Assembly: GCF_900250075.1 (NCBI RefSeq)
Contig: NZ_LT977070.1
Location: forward strand, 1,874,444 to 1,938,443
Reading direction: 5' to 3'
Length of the DNA: 64,000 nt
Origin: Cupriavidus taiwanensis
GTDB taxonomy: Bacteria > Pseudomonadota > Gammaproteobacteria > Burkholderiales > Burkholderiaceae
The notes under the pieces are model-generated. The model saw only the letters and a program-made list of their open reading frames with translations, was not told the origin of the DNA and did no database searches. Shown here piece by piece: positions 18,438-27,255 of this stretch. The position numbers were made by a program, and so were the translations under genes. Position 1 is the stretch's first letter; the number at the start of each line of letters is the position of its first letter.

Positions 18438-20033
18438 ATGCCGGGCGCACACCGGCGCCATATCGGGACGGACGTGTTGGCCGGGATTCGTGGAAGTCAG
18501 GCAGGCGGCAGGGCATGGCCCGTGCGGCAAGGGCTGGGCCTGGCCCTGGCATGGATGCTGGCGGCCGCACTTGGCGCAAGCCTGCCGGCCTATGCGGCGG
18601 ATCCGCTGCGCGTCGGTTCCAAGCGCTTTACCGAGTCCTACATCCTTGGCGAACTGCTGAGCCAGGCCGCGGGGCCGCCCGGCACTGCGCAGCACCAGGC
18701 CGGCCTGGGCAATACCGCGATCGTGTTCGCAGCGCTGAAGGCCGGCAGCATCGATCTCTACGCCGACTACACCGGCACGCTGGCCGCCGAAATCCTCAAG
18801 CTGCCGCCCGGCGCCGGGCTCGACCAGATCCGGCGCGCGCTGGCGCCGATGGGGCTGGGCGCGGGGATTCCACTGGGATTCGAGAACACTTATGCGCTGG
18901 CCGTGTCCGACGCCCGCGCCGGGTCGTTGCAGCGCTTGAGCGATCTTGCGGCGCAGCCCGGGCTCAGGCTCGGGCTGTCGCACGAGTTCCTCGGCCGCGC
19001 CGACGGCTGGCCCGGGCTGGCCAGCCGCTATGGCTTGCCGCAACGCCCGCTCGGGCTGGACCACGGCGTTGCCTACGAGGCCCTGGCGGCAGGGCAGGTC
19101 GATGCCATCGACATCTATTCCACCGACGCCAAGATCCGCAAGTACCGGCTGCGCGTGCTGGCGGACGACCGGCATTACTTTCCCCGCTACGACGCCGTGG
19201 TGGTCTACCGGCTCGACGTGCCGCAGCGCTTTCCGCAGGCCTGGCAGGCGCTGCAACACCTGGCCGGACGCGTCAGCGCCGACGACATGATCGCCATGAA
19301 CGCGGCGGCGGAGCTCGATGGCCAGCCGTTTGCCGCGATCGCGCGCGCCTTCCTGGACGGTGGCGGAGCGCAGGCAGCGCATGCTGCTGACCCCCAGCGC
19401 AGCCGGCTGCTGGCCGCGCTGTTCGGCCCCGACACCGCGCGCCTGGCGCGGCGCCATGTCGGGCTGGTGGCGGGCGCGGTCGGCGCCGCGACGCTGGTGG
19501 GCGTGCCGCTGGGGATGCTGGCGGCGCGGCGCCGGCGCACCGGCCATGCGGTGCTGGGCGCGGTCAGCGTGCTGCAGACGGTGCCGTCGCTGGCGCTGCT
19601 GGCAATGCTGATCCCGCTGCTGGGCCGCATCGGCGTATGGCCGGCCATGGTGGCGCTGTTTCTCTATGCGCTGCTGCCGATCGTGCGCAATACCGCCACC
19701 GGGCTGGAGCAGGTGCCGCAGGGCATGCGTGACGCGGCGCGCGCGCTGGGGCTGCGCGGCGCGCAGGTGCTGCGCTATGTGGAGCTGCCGCTGGCGTTGC
19801 CGGTGCTGCTGGCCGGCGTCAAGACCGCGGCCATCATCAGCGTGGGCACGGCCACCATTGCAGCGTTCGTCGGCGCCGGCGGTTTCGGCGAGCGCATCGC
19901 CACCGGGCTGGCGCTGAACGACACCACGTTGCTGCTCGCCGGCGCGATCCCGGCCGCGGTGCTGGCGCTGCTGGTGCAGGCCGGGTTCGAGGCGCTGGAG
20001 TGGGCGCTGCGCCGGCAGCGGGATGCGCGCTAG
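18438..20033 (+). CDS. Fused osmoprotectant-type ABC substrate-binding protein / permease
   Basis: A 531-residue fusion. After a long N-terminus and signal/anchor segment (GLGLALAWMLAAALGASL, then AYAADPLRVG) comes an OpuAC-like binding domain (RVGSKRFTESYILGELLSQA; LYADYTGTLAAEIL; QVDAIDIYSTDAKIRKYRL), followed by a BPD-type permease from about residue 335 (AGAVGAATLVGVPLGMLAA; LQTVPSLALLAMLIPLLG) carrying the EAA loop in MRDAARALGLRGAQVLRYVE. Such fusions import glycine betaine, choline or related quaternary amines. The gene for the ATPase is not next to it in either direction. Its TAG stop shares CTAG with the convergent MocR gene. Confidence 0.85.
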   Translation: MPGAHRRHIGTDVLAGIRGSQAGGRAWPVRQGLGLALAWMLAAALGASLPAYAADPLRVGSKRFTESYILGELLSQAAGPPGTAQHQAGLGNTAIVFAALKAGSIDLYADYTGTLAAEILKLPPGAGLDQIRRALAPMGLGAGIPLGFENTYALAVSDARAGSLQRLSDLAAQPGLRLGLSHEFLGRADGWPGLASRYGLPQRPLGLDHGVAYEALAAGQVDAIDIYSTDAKIRKYRLRVLADDRHYFPRYDAVVVYRLDVPQRFPQAWQALQHLAGRVSADDMIAMNAAAELDGQPFAAIARAFLDGGGAQAAHAADPQRSRLLAALFGPDTARLARRHVGLVAGAVGAATLVGVPLGMLAARRRRTGHAVLGAVSVLQTVPSLALLAMLIPLLGRIGVWPAMVALFLYALLPIVRNTATGLEQVPQGMRDAARALGLRGAQVLRYVELPLALPVLLAGVKTAAIISVGTATIAAFVGAGGFGERIATGLALNDTTLLLAGAIPAAVLALLVQAGFEALEWALRRQRDAR

Positions 20034-21448
20034 GCCGCCTGCTGCTGCGCGATGAGCCGCCCCAGCGTGGCCACGGCGGCATCGGCCTGGTCGTTCCACA
20101 GATGCCCGTAATTGAGCCGGATGCAGTTGCGGTAGCCTTGCCGGGCCGAGAAGATCGGCCCCGGCGCGATGCCGATGCCGGCTTCCAGCGCGGCGTGGTG
20201 CAAGGCCAGCGCATCGAACCCCGCGGCAAACTCCACCCACAGGAAATACCCGCCCTCCGGCCGCGACACCCGGACCTCTTCCGGGAAATGCTGGCCGATC
20301 GCGTCGATCATGCGGCCCTGCTGCATCTCCAGCACGTGGCGCAGCTTGCGCAGGTGCTTGTCGTAGCCGCCATGCTGCAGGTATTCGGCCAGCGCCACCT
20401 GCGCGGGCACGCCGGCCGACAGCGTGGTCATCAGCTTGAGCCGCTGGATTGCCTCGCCAAAGCGGCCCGGCGCGACCCAGCCGATGCGGAAGCCCGGTGC
20501 CAGGGTCTTGGAGAACGAGCTGCAATGCATCACCAGCCCGTGCGTATCGAAGGCCTTGGCCGGCAGCGGGCAGCGGTTGCCGAAGTAGAGCTCGCCATAG
20601 ACGTCGTCCTCGATCAGCGGTACCTGGTGGCGCGCGAGCAAGGCCACCAGCGCCTTCTTCTTGTCCTCCGACATGCTGGCGCCGAGCGGATTCTGGAACT
20701 GCGTCATGAACCAGCACGCCTTGACCGGATGGCGCGACAGCGCGGTGTCGAGCGCGCCCAGGTCAATGCCTTCGGCGGGATCGACCGGAATCTCGACGGC
20801 CTTGAGCCGCAGCCGCTCCAGCGCCTGCAGCGAGGCGTAGAAGCCAGGCGACTCGATCGCGACCACGTCGCCCGGCTGCGTCACCGCCATCAGGCACAGG
20901 TTCAGCGCCTCGAGCGCGCCGTTGGTTACCACCAGGTCTTCGGCCGGCTGCGGCGCGCCAGCGCCCAGGTAGCGCAGCGCGATCTGGCGGCGCAGCGCGG
21001 CATTGCCGGGCGGCAGGTCGTTGACCGAGTACCACGGGTCGAGCGCACGGCCGGCGCGCGCCAGCGACTTGCCCAGCCGCTCCCACGGGAACAGCTCGGG
21101 CGACGGAAACGCAGAGCCGAACTGCACCAGCTCGCGGTCGCGCGCGCCTTCGAGCACGGCGAACACCAGCTTGGAGATGTCCACCTGCGTCGACACCTGC
21201 CGCGACGGGCGCGCCTGCGGCTGCGGCAGCTCGCGCCGCGCCGGCCCCGCCACGTAGTAGCCGGAGCGCTCGCGCGCCCGCACCAGCCCGCGCTCTTCCA
21301 GCCGGTAATAGGCCTGGAACGCGGTCGACGGGCTGACGCCGTACTGGGCCACGGTCTTGCGGATCGACGGCAGGCGCGTGCCCGGCGGCAGGCTGCCGTT
21401 GCGGATATCGGCGGCCAGGGTTTCGGCCAGGGCTTCGTACCGTTTCAT
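20030..21448 (-). CDS. MocR-type regulator (GntR HTH fused to aminotransferase domain)
   Basis: A 472-residue fusion: GntR winged helix at residues 1-75 (YEALAETLAADIRNGSLPPG, TRLPSIRKTVAQYGVSPSTA) and a fold-type I PLP domain. The aminotransferase part has VVTNGALEALNLCLMAVTQP, PGFYASLQALERL, the ENPLG-like QNPLGASMS, and the PLP lysine in SSFSKTLAPGFRIGW. MocR proteins usually sense PLP or an amino compound and control a divergent or adjacent gene. Nearest candidates are the DUF2970 and cytochrome genes (divergent) and the transporter (convergent). The target is not shown by sequence. Confidence 0.9.
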   Translation of the reverse strand: MKRYEALAETLAADIRNGSLPPGTRLPSIRKTVAQYGVSPSTAFQAYYRLEERGLVRARERSGYYVAGPARRELPQPQARPSRQVSTQVDISKLVFAVLEGARDRELVQFGSAFPSPELFPWERLGKSLARAGRALDPWYSVNDLPPGNAALRRQIALRYLGAGAPQPAEDLVVTNGALEALNLCLMAVTQPGDVVAIESPGFYASLQALERLRLKAVEIPVDPAEGIDLGALDTALSRHPVKACWFMTQFQNPLGASMSEDKKKALVALLARHQVPLIEDDVYGELYFGNRCPLPAKAFDTHGLVMHCSSFSKTLAPGFRIGWVAPGRFGEAIQRLKLMTTLSAGVPAQVALAEYLQHGGYDKHLRKLRHVLEMQQGRMIDAIGQHFPEEVRVSRPEGGYFLWVEFAAGFDALALHHAALEAGIGIAPGPIFSARQGYRNCIRLNYGHLWNDQADAAVATLGRLIAQQQAA

Positions 21449-21605
21449 GGTGGGGAGCAGGGCGGCGGCGGTCAGGGGATTATCGCCCGGACGCAGCCAA
21501 CTGATACGTAAATTTTCCAGTTATCTGATGCTGGTATGGCTGGCGGCGACGGGCCATAATCGGCCTCTCGTCCCGATACCCGTTGCCGTTGTGCCAGGAG
21601 ATGCC

Positions 21606-21791
21606 ATGAACCCGTTGAGGCTGTTGCGGACCGTGCTGTGGGGCTTCTTCGGCCTGCGCCAGGGCAGCGAGCACCAGCGCGACCTGGACAACCTGCGCCC
21701 GGTGCCGCTGATCGTGACCGGCGTGGCCGTCGCCGCCGGACTGGTGGCCTGCCTGGTGCTGGCGGCCAACTGGGCTGTGTCGGCGGCATGA
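21606..21791 (+). CDS. DUF2970 small membrane protein
   Basis: A 61-residue protein: MNPLRLLRTVLWGFFGLRQG, then a charged SEHQRDLDNLRPVPLIVTGV and one C-terminal membrane helix. This is the compact DUF2970 pattern found in many beta- and gammaproteobacteria; function unknown. CAGGAG sits about 5 bases before ATG 21606, supporting this start over the long open frame upstream. The cytochrome c gene starts 13 bases after the stop, so the two may be co-transcribed. Confidence 0.83.
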   Translation: MNPLRLLRTVLWGFFGLRQGSEHQRDLDNLRPVPLIVTGVAVAAGLVACLVLAANWAVSAA

Positions 21792-21804
21792 GCTGACTGC
21801 ATCC

Positions 21805-23130
21805 ATGCGCTTTTCTTTTCACGGGCCTGGCCTCGCTTTCTCCCGCGCGTTGCGTCAGCTGGCCGGGCTGGCGCTGGCCGTACTGCTGCCCGCGGGCCTG
21901 GCGCAGGCCGCCGGCGACGCGCAGCAGGTCGAACGCGGCCGCTACCTGGCACGCATCGCCAACTGCGCCGCCTGCCATACCAGCACCGGCGGCAAGCCCT
22001 TTGCCGGCGGGCTGCCGATCCGCACCGCGGTCGGCACGCTGTATTCGACCAATATCACGCCCGATGCCGCCAGCGGCATCGGCGCCTACACGCTGGCCGA
22101 GTTCGACCGCGCCGTGCGCCACGGCGTCGCGCGCGACGGCAAACGCCTGTATCCGGCGATGCCCTACCCGTCGTACGCGCGCCTGCGCAGCGACGACGTG
22201 GCGGCCCTGTACGCCTACCTGCGCGCCGAGGTGGCGCCGGTGGCGCAGCGCAATCCCGCGCCGCAGATGCGCTGGCCGTTCGGCATGCGCGGCCTGCTGG
22301 CGGTGTGGAATGTGCTGTTTCTCGATGACGATCCGGTGCGCAACGACCCGGCGCGCGATGCCGCCTGGAACCGCGGCGCGTACCTGGTGCAGGCGGTGGC
22401 GCACTGCGGCGCCTGCCATACGCCGCGCGGCACGCTGTTCGCCGAGAAGGGCCTGGACGAGCGCAGCCGGCATTTCCTGTCCGGCGCCAGCGTCGAGGGC
22501 TGGTCGGCCACCAACCTGACCGGCGACCAGCTCACCGGACTGGGCGCCTGGTCGCGCGCGGACATCGCCGAGTTCCTGCGCACCGGGCGCAATGCGCACG
22601 CGACCTCGTTCGGACCGATGTCGACCGTGGTCTCCACCGCCACCCAGTACATGAGCCCGGCCGATCTCGACGCGGTTGCCGCCTATCTCAAGTCGCTGCC
22701 CGGCGCGCGCGGCGAAGACAAGCCGTTCCGGCCCGATCCCGCCACCGCGCAGCAGCTGCGGCAGGGCCGCTTCGACCTGCCCGGCGCGCGCCAGTACGCG
22801 GTGTTCTGCATGCCGTGCCATGGTGCCGACGGCAAGGGCTTCGCCCGCGTGTTCCCGCCGCTGGCCGGCAACCCGACCGTGGCGGATCCCGATCCGGCCT
22901 CGCTGGTCAACCTGCTGCTCGACGGCGCCGTGACCGCACGGGTGGCCACCGCGCCGTCGGACTACCACATGCCCGGCTATGGCTGGACCCTGGACGACCA
23001 GGAGCTGGCCAACGTGCTGACCTTTATCCGCGGCAGCTGGGGCAACCGCGCCGCGCCGGTGGCGGAGGCCGACGTGGCCGCGCGGCGCCGGGCCCTGGCC
23101 GCGCAGCGCCAGGCCGACGCCCAACCATGA
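21805..23130 (+). CDS. Triheme c-type cytochrome (dehydrogenase electron-acceptor subunit)
   Basis: A 441-residue secreted cytochrome with a signal peptide ending near AQAAG (residues 33-37) and three heme-binding motifs: CAACH (54-58), CGACH (201-205) and CMPCH (335-339). Three tandem cytochrome c domains of this length match the membrane-bound cytochrome subunits of alcohol, gluconate or aldehyde dehydrogenases, which pass electrons from a periplasmic flavo- or quinoenzyme to ubiquinone or oxidases. The flavoprotein encoded 7 bases downstream is the obvious partner. No small gamma subunit, typical of three-subunit FAD dehydrogenases, is visible. Confidence 0.9.
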   Translation: MRFSFHGPGLAFSRALRQLAGLALAVLLPAGLAQAAGDAQQVERGRYLARIANCAACHTSTGGKPFAGGLPIRTAVGTLYSTNITPDAASGIGAYTLAEFDRAVRHGVARDGKRLYPAMPYPSYARLRSDDVAALYAYLRAEVAPVAQRNPAPQMRWPFGMRGLLAVWNVLFLDDDPVRNDPARDAAWNRGAYLVQAVAHCGACHTPRGTLFAEKGLDERSRHFLSGASVEGWSATNLTGDQLTGLGAWSRADIAEFLRTGRNAHATSFGPMSTVVSTATQYMSPADLDAVAAYLKSLPGARGEDKPFRPDPATAQQLRQGRFDLPGARQYAVFCMPCHGADGKGFARVFPPLAGNPTVADPDPASLVNLLLDGAVTARVATAPSDYHMPGYGWTLDDQELANVLTFIRGSWGNRAAPVAEADVAARRRALAAQRQADAQP

Positions 23131-23137
23131 GCCGCCG

Positions 23138-24994
23138 ATGACGATCACCCGAAGAGACTTCCTCAATGGCACCGCGCTGGCGATTGCCGCGGGGCTGGCG
23201 CCGGCGCAGCTGCTGCACGCGCAGCCGCGCGCGGGCGCGCCGTCCGCTGCCTACCCGCCGGCGCTGACCGGCCTGCGCGGCAACCATGCCGGCACCTACA
23301 CGCTGGCCCACAGCCTGGCGCGCGAAGGCGCGAAGTATCCCGCGGTGCTGGCGCGCGAAGCCTTCGACCTGGTGGTGGTGGGCGGCGGCCTCAGCGGCCT
23401 GGCGGCGGCGTGGTTCTACCGCCGCCGCTTCGGCGCCAACCGCCGCATCCTGATCCTCGACAACCACGACGATTTCGGCGGCCACGCCAAGCGCAACGAG
23501 TTCACGGTGCGCGGCAAGCGGCTGGTGACCTATGGCGGCAGCGCCGAGATGCCGGCAAGCGCGGCCGGCGATGCCGCGGTGCGCGAGTTGCTGGCCGGGC
23601 TGGGGCTCGATGCCGCGCAGCCGCCCGCGGCCGCTGACCCGTATGCCGCGCTCGGCATGGGCCGCGCGGTGTTCTTCGACGCCGAGCACTTCGGCCGCGA
23701 CCAGTGGGTGGCAGGCGACCCCTTCGGCGAAGCGATCGACGCGCGCAGCGGCGCGCGCGCGGGCGGCCCGTCTGGCGGCCCCGATCCTGCGGCCTTGTCG
23801 CGCTTCCTCGACAGCGCGCCCTTGCCCGTCGCGGACCGCGCCGCACTGGCGCGGCTGGTCGCCGGCACCACCGATTACCTGCCGGCGCTGGCGGGCGCAG
23901 AACGCAGCGCGGCGCTGCGCACCATGCGCTACGCCGCCTTCCTGCGCGACAAGGCCGGCATCGGCCTGGCCGGGCAGCGCTTCCTGCGCAGCCGCAGCCT
24001 CGATGCCTACGCGCTCGATGCCGACGGGATTTCGGTGGCCGACGCCATCGCCATCGGCCTGCCCGCCGGCGCCAACATGCCGGCGCCGGCGGGCAACGCG
24101 CGGCTGGGCAAGTCGCCCGCCTCGCGGCTGTGGTTTGCCGATGGCAATGCCTCGCTGGCGCGGCTGCTGGTGCAGAGCCTGATCCCGGACGTGGCCCGCA
24201 TTGCCGCGCCGGCGCAGGTGGTGTCGGCCGCGTTCGATTACGGCCACCTGGACCGCGACGGGCAACCGGTGCGGCTGCGCCTGAACAGCACCGCGATCGC
24301 GGTCGAGCCCGACGGCCCGATCACGCGCGTCACCTATGGCTTCAGCGGCAACCTGCATCGGGTCGAGGCGCGCCACGTGGTGCTGGCCGGCTACAACATG
24401 ATGATCCCGTATCTGCTGCCGTCGCTGCCGGCGCAGCAGAAGGCCACGCTGCACAACGAGGCCAAGGCGCCGCTGGTCTATACCAAGGTGGCACTGGATC
24501 ACTGGCAGGCGTTTGCCGCGCTGCGCACCCGCCGCATCCATGCGCCCGCCATGCCCTACACCGATCTCTGGCTGGAGCCGCCCGCGGGCCGGGAACCGTC
24601 CGATCCGGCGGTGCTGCACATGCTCCATGTGCCGACCGTGCCCGACAGCGGCATGCCCGCGCGCGACCGCTTCCGCGCCGGCCGCGCCTTGCTGCTGGGC
24701 ACGCCGTTCGATGCGATGGAGCGCGACATCCGCGCGCAGCTAGACCGCATGCTGGGGCACCAGGGCTTTGCTTCGAAGGATGTCATCCGCGGCATTACCG
24801 TCAATCGCTGGGCGCATGGCTACAGCTACATGCCCGACAGCCTGGCCGGCGAGAACGTGGCGCCCGACGCGGCGTGGCCGGGCCTGGCCGGCGTCGGCAA
24901 CATCAGCATCGCCAACAGCGACAACGCCGGCAGCCCTTCGCTGACGGCGGCGGTGGCGCAGGGCAAGCGCGCCATCGAGCGGCTGCCCGGCTAG
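23138..24994 (+). CDS. Tat-exported FAD oxidoreductase, spermidine-dehydrogenase-like
   Basis: A 618-residue flavoprotein beginning MTITRRDFLNGTALAIAAGL, a clear twin-arginine signal (RRDFL). The FAD-binding loop is VVVGGGLSGLAAAWFYRRRF with ILILDNHDDFGGHAKRNEF after it. Size, Tat signal and the GHAKRNEF-(x)-YGGSAEM pattern resemble SpdH, the heme/FAD spermidine dehydrogenase of Pseudomonas aeruginosa (about 620 residues), so a periplasmic amine or polyamine dehydrogenase is the best guess. The upstream triheme cytochrome would accept the electrons. Another substrate, such as a sugar or alcohol, cannot be excluded. Confidence 0.68.
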   Translation: MTITRRDFLNGTALAIAAGLAPAQLLHAQPRAGAPSAAYPPALTGLRGNHAGTYTLAHSLAREGAKYPAVLAREAFDLVVVGGGLSGLAAAWFYRRRFGANRRILILDNHDDFGGHAKRNEFTVRGKRLVTYGGSAEMPASAAGDAAVRELLAGLGLDAAQPPAAADPYAALGMGRAVFFDAEHFGRDQWVAGDPFGEAIDARSGARAGGPSGGPDPAALSRFLDSAPLPVADRAALARLVAGTTDYLPALAGAERSAALRTMRYAAFLRDKAGIGLAGQRFLRSRSLDAYALDADGISVADAIAIGLPAGANMPAPAGNARLGKSPASRLWFADGNASLARLLVQSLIPDVARIAAPAQVVSAAFDYGHLDRDGQPVRLRLNSTAIAVEPDGPITRVTYGFSGNLHRVEARHVVLAGYNMMIPYLLPSLPAQQKATLHNEAKAPLVYTKVALDHWQAFAALRTRRIHAPAMPYTDLWLEPPAGREPSDPAVLHMLHVPTVPDSGMPARDRFRAGRALLLGTPFDAMERDIRAQLDRMLGHQGFASKDVIRGITVNRWAHGYSYMPDSLAGENVAPDAAWPGLAGVGNISIANSDNAGSPSLTAAVAQGKRAIERLPG

Positions 24995-25001
24995 CCGCGG
25001 C

Positions 25002-26006
25002 TCAGCCCTCGCGCGGCGGCGTCAGCGCCTCGATCTCCGCATCCTTGGCCTCCCACTGGCTTGCCAGCCAGTGGTGGAATTCGGTGCGGAAGGCCTTGTC
25101 GCTGCCGTAGTCTGCGTGGCAGAAGGACGGCGGCACCGGCAGCTGGCGCATCCGCACCAGCACCGGGCCGGCGCGACCGCAGGCGAGGTCCCAGAAGCCG
25201 GGCGCGCCTTGCGGGTAGACGATGGTGACATCGATCAGCGAGCGGAACTTGTCGCCCATCGCGTTCAGCGCCACCGCCAGCCCGCCGGCCTTGGGCTTGA
25301 GCAGGTGGCGGTAGGGGGAAGCCTGCGCGGCGTGCTTGGCCGCGGTAAAACGCGTGCCTTCCGCAAACACCATCACGCTGGTCGGCACCAGCGAAAACTT
25401 GGCGCAGGCGCGCCGGGCGGTCTCCTGGTCCTGGCGCCGCAAGGCCGGATTGCGCCGCAGCTCGGCCTTGCCGTGGCGCTTCATGAACGGAAAGTCCAGC
25501 GCCCACCAGGCCAGGCCGATCACCGGCACATAGATCAGCTGCTGCTTCAGGAAAAACTTCAGCAGCGGGATGCGCCGGTTCAGCGCCCGCTGCAGCACGA
25601 AGATGTCGGCCCACGACTGGTGGTTGCAGTTGACCAGGTACCAGTCGGCATAGCGCAGGCCCTCGTTGCCCCGGACGTCCCAGGGCTCGCGCTGGATCCA
25701 CGCGAACCAGCCGGTGTTGCCCGAGATCCAGGCGGTGGCGATGCCATTGAGCAGCGGGTCGATGCGCCGCCTGACGGCGGTGAACGGCAGGGCCAGCTTC
25801 AGCAGCGCCAGCGGAAATAGCAGCGCGCACCAGAACAGCGTGCTGGCGATCAGCAGGGTCCAGCTGACGATGCCGGTGACAAAGGCGAAGCGGCCGCGCG
25901 GCACCAGCGCGCGGCGGCGTGGGGGCTCCGCGGGGGAGGGCTGGCTGGTGTCAGGGGAAGCGGGGGCGGCGGTGGAAGCGGGGGAAGAAGAGGGCAACGT
26001 CGTCAT
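25002..26006 (-). CDS. PlsC-family acyltransferase (1-acyl-glycerol-3-phosphate type)
   Basis: A 334-residue inner-membrane acyltransferase. After a Pro/Ser-rich N-terminus and a membrane segment (FVTGIVSWTLLIASTLFWCA) come the LPLAT motifs: CNHQSWADIFVLQ (catalytic HxxxxD), FPFMKRHGKAEL, VFAEGTRFTAAK (EGTR, phosphate binding) and VIYPQGAPGFWD. The layout resembles YihG/YihF-like or lyso-lipid acyltransferases rather than minimal PlsC (about 240 residues). It would acylate lysophosphatidic acid or another lysolipid using acyl-ACP or acyl-CoA. It is convergent with the flavoprotein gene, 7 bases apart. Confidence 0.87.
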   Translation of the reverse strand: MTTLPSSSPASTAAPASPDTSQPSPAEPPRRRALVPRGRFAFVTGIVSWTLLIASTLFWCALLFPLALLKLALPFTAVRRRIDPLLNGIATAWISGNTGWFAWIQREPWDVRGNEGLRYADWYLVNCNHQSWADIFVLQRALNRRIPLLKFFLKQQLIYVPVIGLAWWALDFPFMKRHGKAELRRNPALRRQDQETARRACAKFSLVPTSVMVFAEGTRFTAAKHAAQASPYRHLLKPKAGGLAVALNAMGDKFRSLIDVTIVYPQGAPGFWDLACGRAGPVLVRMRQLPVPPSFCHADYGSDKAFRTEFHHWLASQWEAKDAEIEALTPPREG

Positions 26007-26100
26007 GGGCGCCAGTTTGCAGGCAGGAAAGGAAATGGAGCTTGCGCTTGATCAACGCGGACGCTGGCTCGTGGGTATTTCAAGTTGGCGCGTGATGCCA

Positions 26101-27063
26101 TCAAAACACCAGTGTCGCCGTGCCCATGAAGGTGTTGGTGCTCTTCAGCCGGTTCTTGCTGGCCACCGTGGGCACCCAGCGAAGGCCGAGCGACAGCAGG
26201 CTCCTGGCGCCGATCTTGGTGTCGTAGGTGACGATCGGACCTACCGCCCAGTCATGGCCGCGGAAGCCGTTCAGGCGGTCGGCCAGCGGGCCGCTGTCGT
26301 CGCCCAGCTGCTGCGTGGTGCCGGCGATCAGGCCGACGCCGGCGCCGTTGGCAAAGCGCTTGAGCAGCATCGTGTCGAGCGTGAACAGCGGTGCGTTCTG
26401 GTAATCGGTGGCGTGGTTGCGGGTGTAGAACTGGATGCCGGCGACGGCATCGAACTCGAGCCCGTGTTCGGGGAACAGCCGGGTGTAGGCCACCTGCGGG
26501 ATGAAGGTCCAGTTGTTGAGACTGGGATTGGCCAGGGCGTTGGGGTCGTACTTGCCGGTCGGCGCCCACACGTTCAGGCTCAGCGCCACGTGTTCGGTCT
26601 TGGAAAAATGGTAGCCCGCGATGACCGGCGCGAACGAGATGTCGAACAGGTTCGAGGCGGTGTCCTGGGTGCCGAGGCTGCGGCCGCCGACGGCAAGGTT
26701 GGCCGCGACTTTGGTCCACACATACGGGAGCGTAAAGCTGGAGGCGAAGTTCCAGGCGCCGGTGTCGGTGTCCCACACTTTCATCACGGTCGCCAGGGTG
26801 AAGGCGATCTTGCCGTCGATGCCGGCCGAAGCCTTGCCCGCAACCGGCACGGTGCGGCTGCCGCCGATCGAGCCGTCGAGGTAGATCTCGCCGACATTGA
26901 CGATCAGCGCCGGTTCGGGCGACACCACTCCCGCGTTGGGAAGCACGCTGGTGCCGGTCACGGGGCGCCCGAGCGCGCCTTCGGTGGCGTGGGCGCCGAC
27001 GCAGGCCAGCAGCAGCGGGGCAGTCAAGGCAAGCCGTCGTGCGAAGGTCTTTGGCATGGGCAT
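26101..27063 (-). CDS. Outer-membrane MetA-pathway (phenol degradation) family protein
   Basis: A beta-barrel-type protein of the Phenol_MetA_deg family: a signal peptide (MPMPKTFARRLALTAPLLLA, cut after GAHA), then EPALIVNVGEIYLDGSIGG, alternating strands such as FASSFTLPYVWTKVAANLAV and VALSLNVWAPTGKYDPNA, and the C-terminal LRWVPTVASKNRLKS ending in MGTATLVF with terminal Phe. Members are thought to be outer-membrane channels for hydrophobic aromatics, though few are tested. I use ATG 27063 (320 residues), which gives a standard signal peptide; ATG 27123 would add 20 residues. A TAGTAT hexamer just upstream of 27123 could be a -10 box, which favours the shorter form. Confidence 0.8.
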   Translation of the reverse strand: MPMPKTFARRLALTAPLLLACVGAHATEGALGRPVTGTSVLPNAGVVSPEPALIVNVGEIYLDGSIGGSRTVPVAGKASAGIDGKIAFTLATVMKVWDTDTGAWNFASSFTLPYVWTKVAANLAVGGRSLGTQDTASNLFDISFAPVIAGYHFSKTEHVALSLNVWAPTGKYDPNALANPSLNNWTFIPQVAYTRLFPEHGLEFDAVAGIQFYTRNHATDYQNAPLFTLDTMLLKRFANGAGVGLIAGTTQQLGDDSGPLADRLNGFRGHDWAVGPIVTYDTKIGARSLLSLGLRWVPTVASKNRLKSTNTFMGTATLVF

Positions 27064-27255
27064 CAACAGGTCGGACAGACCGGGCAGGGCATGCGGTCGG
27101 CGTCCGCGCCGGTTTTTTGACATTGCATACTAGCAGCAAACCCCCGCGTCACTGTTGGCGCGAAAGCTCGCAAGAAAAGCACGTTAAAACTTTCATCACG
27201 GCATCGCAAAGTTTTACTTCACAAGGCCGAAGCCGCCCGGCGATGATGCTTGCCG

